Of a stretch of DNA of 64,000 nucleotides, positions 22,928-30,994 are shown piece by piece. Under the pieces are notes generated by a model that searched no databases, had not been told where the DNA came from, and saw only the letters and a program-made list of their open reading frames with translations. The position numbers and the translations under genes were made by a program. The stretch's first letter is position 1; every line of letters starts with the position of its first letter. Origin of the DNA: Streptomyces sp. NBC_01197 (GTDB taxonomy: Bacteria > Actinomycetota > Actinomycetes > Streptomycetales > Streptomycetaceae); NCBI RefSeq assembly GCF_036010505.1, contig NZ_CP108569.1, forward strand, positions 682,001 through 746,000, in the 5' to 3' direction.

Positions 22928-24633
22928 CGGTCTCCGGTCCGGATGGTGCCGAGGGCGACGGTGTCGTCCCCTGCGGGGACGCGTGGTGCCACCGGGGACG
23001 GTGCCGGAGGCTGCGCCGCCGCGCCCGGCGGCGCGGGTCTGCCCGATGCCCGGCCGCCTCCGCCCCGGTGCCCGGACTTGGCGGCGGTGCGGCGGCCCCT
23101 GCGGGAGGCCGAGTGGGTGACTGCGCCCAGTACGGTGCCCCCGGCGCCGGTGATCAGCTCCCGGATGCGGACCAGGTCCGCCCGGTGCACGGCACGCGGA
23201 TCGCAGACGATCAGTACCCCGTCGACCCGGTCGACCAGGGCCAGCGCGTCGGCGTAGGCGAGTACGGGCGGGGCCAGCACGACGACCGTCGCGTTCGGCG
23301 AGTCGGCCTCCTCGATCAGCCGGGTCACCCGGGCCGATGTGAGGGCACGCGCCACATTACGTACGCGCTCCCCCGGTATCAGGTCGAAGGCCCCCGACTC
23401 GCCCGCGTCGACCTGGAGTTGCCGCGGGCCCGGCCAGCCGGACTCGTCGAAGTCGGGCGGCAGGCTCCACCCCGGGCGGCTGGGGGAGTTGGCGCGCAGC
23501 CGGGCGGTGAGGGACGGTGTGCGCAGGTCCGCCTCGACGAGCAGCACGTCCTTGCCGGTCTCGGCGAACGACGCGGCCAGGTTGGCCGCCACGGCCGCCG
23601 CCGCTTCGCTGTTGCCGCCGCGCGGGGCCGCGACGAGCAGCCGGCGGCGGTCGGCGAACCGCTGGTCGTAGGCGAGCCGGAAGGCGACGGAGCGGTACTC
23701 CTCGGCGAGCCGGGAGTCCGACTGGTCCACGGCGAGCAGCGGGCCGCCGTCGCCGACGCGGGGCAGGGTGCCGAGTACGGGGGCCCGCACCGCACGGGCG
23801 ACGTCACCGGCCGAGCGGGGCGACGGGTCGAAGACCAGCCGGACCCAGGCGGCGAGCAGCCCGAGTGCGATACCGACGGCGCCGCCGACGCCGAGCGAGA
23901 CGATCAGCCCCAGACCGCTGGAGGCGGTCGGCGGCACGGCCTTGACGATGACGGTGCCGGCCGTCATGTCGAGCGCCTTGAGACTGGCTATCTGGCTGTT
24001 GAGCGTGCCGACCTTGCTGAGCAGGTCGTCATTGCGGGCCCGTGAGGAGTCGGGGGCCGAGCTGCCCTCGGCCGCCAGCTGCTTGGCCAGGTCGTTCTGC
24101 TCCTTGGCGATCGGGTTCAGTTGGTTCTGGGATTTCGTGACCATGCTGTCCCGGAGATCGCCCCACTGCTTCTTCCGCAGATCGAGGTATGCCTTGGTGA
24201 CGGCGTTGGCCCGGCGGGCCGCCTCCCCGGGCGAGGTCGCCGTGTAGGTGAAGTGGAGCACCATGGTCTGCGGCGGGTTGGTGACCTGGAGTCCGCGCTG
24301 GAAGGCGGCCAGTTGGCTGTCGGGCAGGCCCAGGGCCTTGACGGCGACCTCGGCGACGCTGCTGCTGACCGCGGTCTGCCGCTCGGTGCCCATGTTGATG
24401 GTCTTGTCGACCGAAAGGGCGGGGTTGAAGGGGTCGTTGGTGGGGGCGCGCAGCCTGATGTCACTGGCCGCCGCATAGCTCTCGGCCGATGTCACCCCGA
24501 GCCAGGCACCGCCGAGCAGGCCGACCCCGATTCCCAGGCCGATGAGACGGCGGTAGCGCAGCAGTTGTCTGAACTGGTCCCTCAGCAGGTCCGGTTCGTC
24601 GTCGCGCGCCGCGGAAGCATGCGTGTCCGTCAC
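22924..24633 (-). CDS. Wzz-like chain-length protein fused to a degenerate BY-kinase domain
   Basis: 569 residues. The N-terminal Wzz region has a helix at about 30-50, an extracytoplasmic domain with coiled coil (about 150-225) and a second helix at about 240-265. It is followed by a cytosolic CpsD/Wzc-type domain (about 285-540). The expected Walker A GxxxxGK(S/T) is replaced by PRGGNSE (about 337-343). Walker A' reads VEADLR (Glu367 where Asp is expected), and Walker B lacks its Asp (VVVLAPP, about 450-456). The Tyr-rich tail is absent, replaced by a Gly/Pro/Arg-rich end. It likely sets chain length without autokinase activity. The GTG start overlaps the GT4 stop. Confidence 0.85.
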   Translation of the reverse strand: MTDTHASAARDDEPDLLRDQFRQLLRYRRLIGLGIGVGLLGGAWLGVTSAESYAAASDIRLRAPTNDPFNPALSVDKTINMGTERQTAVSSSVAEVAVKALGLPDSQLAAFQRGLQVTNPPQTMVLHFTYTATSPGEAARRANAVTKAYLDLRKKQWGDLRDSMVTKSQNQLNPIAKEQNDLAKQLAAEGSSAPDSSRARNDDLLSKVGTLNSQIASLKALDMTAGTVIVKAVPPTASSGLGLIVSLGVGGAVGIALGLLAAWVRLVFDPSPRSAGDVARAVRAPVLGTLPRVGDGGPLLAVDQSDSRLAEEYRSVAFRLAYDQRFADRRRLLVAAPRGGNSEAAAAVAANLAASFAETGKDVLLVEADLRTPSLTARLRANSPSRPGWSLPPDFDESGWPGPRQLQVDAGESGAFDLIPGERVRNVARALTSARVTRLIEEADSPNATVVVLAPPVLAYADALALVDRVDGVLIVCDPRAVHRADLVRIRELITGAGGTVLGAVTHSASRRGRRTAAKSGHRGGGGRASGRPAPPGAAAQPPAPSPVAPRVPAGDDTVALGTIRTGDR

Positions 24634-25889
24634 GTGTGTGGACCCCCCAAGGCCTCTTCGATCAGTGCGTCGATCCGCGCCAGTCCCGCGTCCCTCGACA
24701 AGTGGGACGCCACATGACGCGGCCCCTCAGCCCCCAGAGCATCGGCGGTCACCGGATCTGCGGCGAGTCTACGCACCGCGGCCAGCAGTGCGTCCGGATC
24801 CTCCGGGGATACGAGCACCCCGGCTCCCGAGCGGAGCACTTCCTGGGCGGTGCCGCCCTCGGCTGCGACGGAGGCGACCACCGGCCGTCCCGAGGCGAAG
24901 TACGAGGTCAGCTTGGATGGGACGCTCATGTCGAGCACCGAGGCCCGCTGGGTGACCGCGAGGACATCGGCCGCCGCGAGGATGTCCGGGAACTCGCCGT
25001 CATCGGCGGGCGGCAGGAACAGCAGATTGGGTATGCCTGCGGCGAGCGCGGCCAGGGCCTCCCGCTGGTTGCCGTCGCCCATCAGCACCACACGCAGGGC
25101 CGGATCCCGTCTGGCCGCCTCGACCAGGACATCGAGCCCCTGCTTGAGCCCCATGTTCCCGGAGTGCAGGACGACGGTGTCGCCCTTTCGCCAGCCGAGC
25201 CGGGCCCGGCTCTCCTCGCGCGGGCGCGAAGGGCCCGGTATGTGGTTCCAGTTGGGCACCAGCCGGATCCGGCCGGGGTCGACACCCATCGCCCGTACCT
25301 TCTCGACGAAGGTCTCGTGGATGACGCCCACCAGCGTGGCGCGGCGCAGGGCGTACGACTCGGCGCGCTCGGCCAGCGCGGCGGCGCGGTCCCCGCCGCG
25401 TATCCCGCTCTGCGCGGCCGCCGCCCCCATCAGGTCCTGAACCACGGGGACGTACGGCGCCCTCCAGCGCGCCGCGAGCCGGGCCCCGAGCACGCCGCCC
25501 GCCAGACTGGGCATCTGCGCCAGCACGGCGTCCGGGCGGCCGGTCCGGGGCGGCGCGGCGAGGCCGTGCAGCAGGATCGTGCCCTCGAAGAGCGCCCGGC
25601 GGGCTGCGGTCTGCCGCGGCGGCACGGTGTGCCGTCTGCGGTGCACCCGTACGCCCTCGCGCTCCTCGGACCGGCGCCAGACACCGGCGTACGCCGGGTC
25701 CGTCGACCAGGACGGGTAGTGCGGCATCCCGGTCAGCACATGGGTCTCGTGGCCGCTCCGCGCCCAGTGCTCGGCTATCTGGGTCGCGTACGGGCCGATC
25801 CCCGCGTGCTCCGGCGCGTAGTTGGTGGAAACCAGCAGCAGCCTGCGGCGGCCCGCGGCTGGTTCATCGTTTCGTCGCGTCTGTGTCAC
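24630..25889 (-). CDS. GT4-family glycosyltransferase (WcaI-like)
   Basis: 419 residues. The N-terminus RRLLLVSTNYAPEHAGIGPYATQIAEHWARSGHETHVLTGMPHYPSW is the hallmark of WcaI-type glycosyltransferases. The C-terminal half carries LHSGNMGLKQGLDVLVEAA, VVLMGDGNQREAL and VPSKLTSYFASGRPVVASV. In colanic-acid-type pathways WcaI homologues act with GDP-fucose or related donors, which fits the gmd/fcl pair here (inference). The GTG at 25889 has GGGAAGGGA about eight bases upstream. First gene of a coupled operon (GT4, Wzz-like, Wzx-like). Confidence 0.87.
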   Translation of the reverse strand: MTQTRRNDEPAAGRRRLLLVSTNYAPEHAGIGPYATQIAEHWARSGHETHVLTGMPHYPSWSTDPAYAGVWRRSEEREGVRVHRRRHTVPPRQTAARRALFEGTILLHGLAAPPRTGRPDAVLAQMPSLAGGVLGARLAARWRAPYVPVVQDLMGAAAAQSGIRGGDRAAALAERAESYALRRATLVGVIHETFVEKVRAMGVDPGRIRLVPNWNHIPGPSRPREESRARLGWRKGDTVVLHSGNMGLKQGLDVLVEAARRDPALRVVLMGDGNQREALAALAAGIPNLLFLPPADDGEFPDILAAADVLAVTQRASVLDMSVPSKLTSYFASGRPVVASVAAEGGTAQEVLRSGAGVLVSPEDPDALLAAVRRLAADPVTADALGAEGPRHVASHLSRDAGLARIDALIEEALGGPHT

Positions 25890-25982
25890 GCGGCGGTCCC
25901 TTCCCCGGAGGTGAACCCATGGGTCAGCCCTGATCGTTCACTCAACCTGAACGGAATGTGCACGCTATCGTCAGTACCTTCC

Positions 25983-26002
25983 ACCACACCGGGGGGTGTG
26001 GT
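25983..26002. promoter_or_regulatory. 8-bp inverted repeat ACCACACC/GGTGTGGT upstream of the cytidylyltransferase
   Basis: The arms 25983-25990 and 25995-26002 are perfect, with a GGGG loop, ending 18 bases before the ATG at 26021. It lies in the divergent region shared with the WcaI-like gene; an operator or leader hairpin. Confidence 0.5.
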
Positions 26003-26020
26003 TCGCTGGGGGGTTGAGTC

Positions 26021-26506
26021 ATGACGGCAGGCAGACCGCACCGGGTCGGATACGCACCCGGTGCTTACGATCTCTTCCACATCGGGCATCTCAATATCCT
26101 TCGTCACGCACGCAGTCAGTGCGACTACCTGGTCGCCGGAGTGGTCTCCGACGAGATGGCCGAGCGGGCCAAGGGGCGCCGCCCGATGATCCCGCTCGTG
26201 GAGCGGCTGGAGATCGTCCGCAGCGTCAAGTACGTGGACGCGGCGTTCGTGGAGACCGTCGCGGACAAGGTCGAGACCTGGAGACAGGTGCGTTTCGACG
26301 TCCTGTTCAAGGGCGACGACTGGCGGGGTACCGCGAAGGGCGAGAAGCTGGAGCGGGATTTCGCCGCGGTGGGCGTGGAGATCGTCTACTTCCCGTACAC
26401 GGTGCACACATCGAGTACCCAGTTGCGCCGCGCACTCGACGTACTGGCGCAGCCCGGACCGCAGTTCAGCGCCGAACTGCGTTCAGTTCCCGGAACCACT
26501 TCGTGA
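26021..26506 (+). CDS. cytidylyltransferase-fold nucleotidyltransferase (TagD/glycerol-3-phosphate cytidylyltransferase-like)
   Basis: 161 residues. It carries the HxGH motif (His20-Ile-Gly-His23 in YDLFHIGHLNIL), RYVDEVV-like SVKYVDAAFV, KGDDW and a C-terminal HTSSTQLRR that replaces the usual ISST(T/K) loop. The family couples CTP to glycerol-3-phosphate or another polyol phosphate. Its 3' end overlaps by 41 bp with the convergent CDP-alcohol phosphatidyltransferase gene, which could use such a CDP-polyol. The substrate cannot be told from sequence; other adenylyl/cytidylyl-transfer activities are possible. Confidence 0.82.
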   Translation: MTAGRPHRVGYAPGAYDLFHIGHLNILRHARSQCDYLVAGVVSDEMAERAKGRRPMIPLVERLEIVRSVKYVDAAFVETVADKVETWRQVRFDVLFKGDDWRGTAKGEKLERDFAAVGVEIVYFPYTVHTSSTQLRRALDVLAQPGPQFSAELRSVPGTTS

Positions 26507-27188
26507 GGAAGGCGGCCAGGAACAGCGCGCTGACCGCACCGAGCACCGTGTAGGCCCAGCGGAAGCCCGCCCCGGCGCCGAGCAGCAGGAAGACCAGGCA
26601 GAAGATCCCGTGGTCGACGGGGAGCAGCACGACCGCGCGCAGTCGCGACGGTGCCGCGGCCGGGCTGCCGGGGGCCGGCCGGGGGGTGAGTTTCTCGGTG
26701 AGCAGTCCGCCGAAGAAGGTGACGACGGCGGCGAACTGGAAGCCCAGCGGTACCAGCAGCCAGGCGTCGCCCGTCATCCCGAAGTGGCCGGGGTGACGGT
26801 AGAAGGTGATGAGTACGGCGGAGTGCAGCGCGGTGATCTTCGCGCAGTCCACGACATGGTCCAGCCACTCCCCCGCCGCGCTGCCGCCGCCGCGCAGCCG
26901 GGCCAGCTGTCCGTCGGCCGAGTCGAACGCGAACCCCACGGCGAGACCGGCCCACACGGCGGCGCCCTGCCCCCAGGACGGTTCGCCCAGCGCCACAACG
27001 GCCACTGCGGCGAAGCTGAACACGGCGCTCACCAGCGTCACTTGATTGGGGCTCAGCCCCAGGGCGTGCGATGCGGCCGCAAGGTAGCGGCCCACCGGGC
27101 GGTTCACATAGCGGGAGTAGAGCGACACTCCCTTGGCGGACTTCTGCGCCGTCCGCAGTTCGAGCAGCGCGGTACTCACCGATCCCAT
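26466..27188 (-). CDS. CDP-alcohol phosphatidyltransferase family membrane protein
   Basis: 240 residues with about six transmembrane helices. The full family motif D-x2-D-G-x2-A-R-x8-G-x3-D-x3-D is present: Asp89, Asp92, Ala96-Arg97, Gly106, Asp110, Asp114 (DSADGQLARLRGGG...GEWLDHVVD). It transfers a phospho-alcohol from a CDP-activated donor to an alcohol acceptor in the membrane. Pairing with the TagD-like gene across a convergent overlap suggests that a CDP-polyol is made and used here, possibly to decorate the polymer or its lipid anchor. Housekeeping phospholipid roles are less likely at this location. Confidence 0.85.
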   Translation of the reverse strand: MGSVSTALLELRTAQKSAKGVSLYSRYVNRPVGRYLAAASHALGLSPNQVTLVSAVFSFAAVAVVALGEPSWGQGAAVWAGLAVGFAFDSADGQLARLRGGGSAAGEWLDHVVDCAKITALHSAVLITFYRHPGHFGMTGDAWLLVPLGFQFAAVVTFFGGLLTEKLTPRPAPGSPAAAPSRLRAVVLLPVDHGIFCLVFLLLGAGAGFRWAYTVLGAVSALFLAAFLTKWFRELNAVRR

Positions 27189-27438
27189 GGCCCCCCCAGG
27201 TCATCTGTGCACAAAGTGTGAACATCATTGCAGGTGTACGGCTGCCTGCAATACGGGGCGGGCGAACACCGTCCCGGGAAAGCGGCGTTGAGCGGCCACC
27301 GCCGCACCGCGTCGGTGCTCGACAACGCCGGTGAAGTGACGGAACTTGTGGTGGGCGGTGCCGCCCGCCGGCGCACAGCTGTCCACCGCACAGTGTCACC
27401 ACCCAGCGTCACCGCACAACCAGCAGCCGGGAGCCCCA

Positions 27439-28365
27439 GTGAACTCAGCACGCCGCACAGGCGCTTGCCGTGGAGTACGACGGCTGACCGGGGCCGCGCT
27501 CGCCGCTGCCGCCCTCGCCGCGTCGGCCACCGCAGCCGGGCTCACACCCGCGGCAGCGGACGGCGGAGGCACGACGAACGGGGCCCGCCAGGTGTATGTG
27601 GCGCTGGGCGACTCGATGGCAGCGGGGCCTTTCGTACCGCGCCGCACGGGCCCTGTCGCCTGCGGACGCTCGACCCGCAACTACCCGCACCGGCTGGCAG
27701 CCAGGGTCAGGGCCGCCGTCTTCCGTGACGTCACCTGCAGCGGCGCGGAGACCGGCGACATGACCGCACCCCAGCGGCTCTCCGTGCTCGGCGTGGCCGC
27801 GGGCACCGCGCCACCCCAGGTCGACGCCCTGAGCGCCGGCACCACGCTGGTGACCTTGACCATCGGCGGGAACGACGCCGGTCTGGTCGGCGTGGCGGGC
27901 AGCTGCGTCCGGCTCAGCTCGCTCGGCGGGTACTGCCAGGACACGTACGTCAGGTCCGGGGTGGACGAGGAGGCGGCCCGTATCGACGGCCTGGGCCCGA
28001 AGCTCGCCGCCGTACTTGACACCATTCACCGCCGCTCTCCGGCGGCCAGGGTGCTGGTCACCGGGTACGGGGACTACCTCAGGGCGGGCGGCTGCTGGCC
28101 GGCCGTCCCGCTGCTCGGCAGCGACGCGGACTGGCTGCAGGGCAGTATCGACCGGATGAACCGGGTGATCGCCGCGACGTCCGCCGCGCACGGCGCCGAG
28201 TACGTCGACGTCCGCACCCCGAGCGAGGGGCACGACGCCTGCCGGGCGCCCCGCGCCAAGTGGGTGGAGGGCTTCCTGCCCACCGCGCCGGCGGCGCCGC
28301 TGCACCCCAACGCGCGGGGCGAGCAGGCTTATGCGGACGTCATCCATGCCCGGATGGCGGATTGA
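27439..28365 (+). CDS. secreted SGNH/GDSL hydrolase
   Basis: 308 residues from a GTG with GGGAG six bases upstream. A signal peptide is followed by SGNH blocks: block I VALGDSMAAGPF (catalytic Ser), block III TIGGNDAG and block V PLHPNARGEQAYAD with the catalytic His. Cysteine pairs (VACGRS, VTCSG, SCVRL/YCQD, GGCW, DACRAP) suggest the disulfide-rich Streptomyces extracellular lipase/esterase type. It could deacylate lipids or O-acetylated polysaccharide; given the locus an exopolysaccharide deacetylase role is attractive but unproven. Confidence 0.85.
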   Translation: MNSARRTGACRGVRRLTGAALAAAALAASATAAGLTPAAADGGGTTNGARQVYVALGDSMAAGPFVPRRTGPVACGRSTRNYPHRLAARVRAAVFRDVTCSGAETGDMTAPQRLSVLGVAAGTAPPQVDALSAGTTLVTLTIGGNDAGLVGVAGSCVRLSSLGGYCQDTYVRSGVDEEAARIDGLGPKLAAVLDTIHRRSPAARVLVTGYGDYLRAGGCWPAVPLLGSDADWLQGSIDRMNRVIAATSAAHGAEYVDVRTPSEGHDACRAPRAKWVEGFLPTAPAAPLHPNARGEQAYADVIHARMAD

Positions 28366-28442
28366 CAGCGCCGGGTGAGGAGCGCCGGCCGTGACCTCGG
28401 GCCACTGGCTGTCACACAGGTCCATCGTCCATACTGCGCACC

Positions 28443-29051
28443 GTGGAACAGCACATAGGTCCTAAGAGCCCGCTTCCCGTGCACGCCGCCGCGATCGATC
28501 CGGCGTACGTCCCCGGCCTCATGCCGCCGCGCTTCGGGACGCAGGCCGCCGAGTCGCCGGAACCCGCCGACGGTGAAGCCTCCGAGAGTGCGGAGGGTCC
28601 CGCCGATGCCGCGGCGCCCGCCAACGCGGCGCCGCAGGACACGGCCGAGGCCGGCGTGCCGGACGACTCGGCGCCGCAGAGCGCCGCGGCGCCCACGGAA
28701 CCGGCGGAGGCCGGTGCCGACGCCGCGGAACACGAGAGCTCCGGACCGGAGGACTCCGGGGGCGAGGCCGGGGGCGATCCGTCATTCGAGGTCGCCGACC
28801 GCCGTTCGGCGATCATCGCGAACCGTGCGGGTATCGTGCTCCGGCTCGACGACCAGGAGGCCGAGTTCGACTGGAGCGAGATCGGCGCCGTCGAGTTCGA
28901 GACCGCCAAGTACGGGCGCCGTCTGACCATCTTCGTCCATATGCCCAACCGCCACAGCTACCAGACCGATGTCACGGCGTCCGGCCGGGACGAGCTCAAG
29001 GAATGGTCGGCGCGGCTTGACACGGTCCTGGACGCGTATTTCGAGGAGTGA
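28443..29051 (+). CDS. conserved hypothetical protein with acidic Ala-rich linker and small C-terminal domain
   Basis: 202 residues. Residues about 35-115 are a disordered Ala/Glu/Pro/Ser-rich stretch. Residues 118-200 form a compact domain (RRSAIIANRAGIVLRLDDQEAEFDWSEIGAVEFETAKYGRRLTIFVHMPNRHSY) that looks like a PH-like or bacterial PH fold; that is an impression only. Start GTG 28443 sits seven bases after CATACT, an imperfect -10, with no ribosome site, so it may be leaderless. No signal peptide is present; presumably cytosolic. Confidence 0.65.
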   Translation: MEQHIGPKSPLPVHAAAIDPAYVPGLMPPRFGTQAAESPEPADGEASESAEGPADAAAPANAAPQDTAEAGVPDDSAPQSAAAPTEPAEAGADAAEHESSGPEDSGGEAGGDPSFEVADRRSAIIANRAGIVLRLDDQEAEFDWSEIGAVEFETAKYGRRLTIFVHMPNRHSYQTDVTASGRDELKEWSARLDTVLDAYFEE

Positions 29052-29283
29052 GCCGGGCTTCGAGGGGCGAGCAGGGCCCCGCCCGCGCCTCTCGCGCCCG
29101 CGTCCCCGTGCCGTTTGCACGTACGAGAACCGCGCCCGTGTCAGCACGTCGGAGCGTGTTTCCTGCCCCGCCCCCCGGACAGGTGCGTCCGTTCGGCTGT
29201 GACCGGGGCGGGGCGCCTTCCAGATGCACCTCTTAACCGATATGCATGTTCTTGTCCATGTAGTTGTCGAATTAGGAGTCTTC

Positions 29284-29532
29284 ATGCGTCTTCGCAGCAT
29301 GCTCGTCGCCAGCGCCTTCGCCGCCTCCGCCGTGCTGGGCGGCGCCGCGTCCGCGTCGGCCCTCGACTACGGTCACGAGCACCACCACCACCACGGCATC
29401 GCCGGCGCCGGCGCCTTCCACGAGGAGAAGAGCGGCGTCTTCTACCACAACATCGGTGGCCCGGCGGGAATCACGCACGCGGGCGCCTTCAAGGACGAGC
29501 GCGAGGGCTGGTTCGCGTTCATGGCTCACTGA
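29284..29532 (+). CDS. small secreted His-rich protein
   Basis: 82 residues. The signal peptide MRLRSMLVASAFAASAVLGGAASASA is followed by a mature part of about 55 residues with YGHEHHHHHG and FHEEKSGVFYHNIGGPAGITHAGAF. AGGAG is six bases before the ATG. The His/Glu cluster suggests metal binding, but no family is recognised. A long upstream leader (from the stop at 29051) and a strong terminator at 29543-29584 mark it as its own transcription unit. Confidence 0.7.
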   Translation: MRLRSMLVASAFAASAVLGGAASASALDYGHEHHHHHGIAGAGAFHEEKSGVFYHNIGGPAGITHAGAFKDEREGWFAFMAH

Positions 29533-29542
29533 TCCGAGTCCT

Positions 29543-29584
29543 CGCCGCCCCCGGTACCGCAGAGTCGCGGTGCCGGGGGCGGCG
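29543..29584. terminator. strong bidirectional terminator
   Basis: 18-bp arms 29543-29560 and 29567-29584 pair with a single G-T wobble over a 6-base loop (AGAGTC). It separates the His-rich peptide gene from the convergent ABC operon. Confidence 0.85.
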
Positions 29585-29629
29585 GTCTGTCCGGACGGCA
29601 GCGGCGCGGGCTGATCCGAACGAGAGGTT

Positions 29630-30283
29630 CTAGGCGCGCGCCACGCGCAGGCCCTTGGGCACCAGCAGCCGCTGGATCAGCGCGATCAGCCCGTCGGCGG
29701 CGAGAGCCAGGGCCGCCACCCACAGTGCGGCGGCGATCACCCCTTCCAGCCCGTAGTTGGCCTGGCCGAGAACGATGTCCCCCAGTCCGCCGCCTCCGGC
29801 CACGGTGGCCAGGGTCGCGGCGGAGATGACGTACACCACCGCGATCCGGATCCCGGAGAAGAGCAGCGGGAGGGCCAGCGGCAGCTCGACCTTGAGCAGG
29901 ACCTGGAGGGGGGTGAGGCCCATACCGCGTGCGGCGCGGACCATGTCCGGGTCGACCTGGTCCACGGCCAGATACGCCTGGCTGAGGATCGGGGGGATGG
30001 CCGTGATCAGCAGCGCGACGGCGATGTTGACGAAGTTGAGGCCGAAGATGCCGAGGCCGATCGCGATGACCGCGAGGTTGGGCAGGGCGCGGCCCACGTT
30101 GGAGATGCTGGTGGTGACGAACTCACCGCGGTGCAGATGCCCGAGCCACAGCCCGACGGGTACCGCGACCACGAGCGAGACCGCGATCACGATCGCGCAC
30201 ATCCAGACGTGCTGCCCCGTCTTCTCCAGCATCAGCGACAGTCGCTCATGCATGAAGGTGAACGATCCGACGAAGGTGTCCAT
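29630..30283 (-). CDS. osmoprotectant-type ABC transporter permease (OpuC/ProW-like)
   Basis: 217 residues, about six helices, with the binding-protein-dependent permease EAA-loop region VDPDMVRAARGMGLTPLQVLLKVELPLALP, a good match to glycine betaine/carnitine/choline ABC permeases. It directly abuts the second permease gene upstream, whose stop (TAA) touches this ATG with no gap. It is the last gene of a coupled operon: hydrolase, binding protein, ATPase, permease, permease. The solute is probably a quaternary amine or related osmolyte by family, but the operon context (CocE hydrolase) is unusual. Confidence 0.88.
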   Translation of the reverse strand: MDTFVGSFTFMHERLSLMLEKTGQHVWMCAIVIAVSLVVAVPVGLWLGHLHRGEFVTTSISNVGRALPNLAVIAIGLGIFGLNFVNIAVALLITAIPPILSQAYLAVDQVDPDMVRAARGMGLTPLQVLLKVELPLALPLLFSGIRIAVVYVISAATLATVAGGGGLGDIVLGQANYGLEGVIAAALWVAALALAADGLIALIQRLLVPKGLRVARA

Positions 30284-30994
30284 TTACGCGGCCTTCCTGC
30301 TCCGGGCCCACGGAGTGAGCAGCCGTCCGGCGAGTACGAGCAGTCCGTCGGCGGCGAGCGCCAGGATGACCGCGAGTGCGCCCGCGCCGATGAACTGGGT
30401 GTTGAACGGCGACTGCAGCGCCTTGAGGATGAGCGAGCCCAGGCCGGAGTCGATGACGTACGCCGCGATGGCGACCGTCCCGATGGTCATCACCGTCGTG
30501 ACCCGCAGCCCGGAGACGAGGGACGGCAGGGACATCGGCAGCTCGACCTTGAACAGGATCTGCCGCCGGGTCAGCCCCATGCCCCGCGCCGCGCGCACCG
30601 CGTCCTCGGGTACTTCGCGCAGCCCGGTGAGGATGGTGGTGAAGAGCAGATAGAGGCTGTACGCGATGAGCGCTATCTCCACGGTGAGCACGGAGAACCC
30701 GGTGACGGGGACCAGCAGTTGGAAGAGCGCCAGCGGCGGCACCGTGTAGAGGAACGACGAGAGTGCGGAGGCCGGCATCGCGAACCACCCCTGGAAGTGG
30801 GCGAGTACGGCCATCAGGAAGGCGATGACGAAGCCGGCCACGACCGCGATCACGGTGAGTTCGATGTGCTGGACCAGCGCGGGCCAGAAGAGATTCGACC
30901 AGTGCGCGGTGAACCAGTCCATGCAGAAGGTGGAGTTGTTCGCCACACAGGCGCTGGGGCTCCCGTAGTCCGGGATGACGGGTGCTGCGCTCAT
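30284..30994 (-). CDS. osmoprotectant-type ABC transporter permease (second subunit)
   Basis: 236 residues, six or so helices, with the EAA loop VPEDAVRAARGMGLTRRQILFKVELPMSLPSLVSGLR. It is paralogous to the permease encoded next to it, as in OpuCB/OpuCD pairs. The start overlaps the ATPase stop by four bases (ATGA). An N-terminal extension of about 35 residues (GSPSACVANNSTFCMDWFTAHW) has two Cys and precedes the first helix; similar periplasmic-side leaders occur in actinobacterial homologues. Confidence 0.87.
   Translation of the reverse strand: MSAAPVIPDYGSPSACVANNSTFCMDWFTAHWSNLFWPALVQHIELTVIAVVAGFVIAFLMAVLAHFQGWFAMPASALSSFLYTVPPLALFQLLVPVTGFSVLTVEIALIAYSLYLLFTTILTGLREVPEDAVRAARGMGLTRRQILFKVELPMSLPSLVSGLRVTTVMTIGTVAIAAYVIDSGLGSLILKALQSPFNTQFIGAGALAVILALAADGLLVLAGRLLTPWARSRKAA

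Noticed and set aside
21389..23257. Plus-strand 622-codon frame opposite the flippase gene
   Set aside because: Composition is Gly/Arg/Ala-rich with no domain; the minus strand has coupled genes with clear families.
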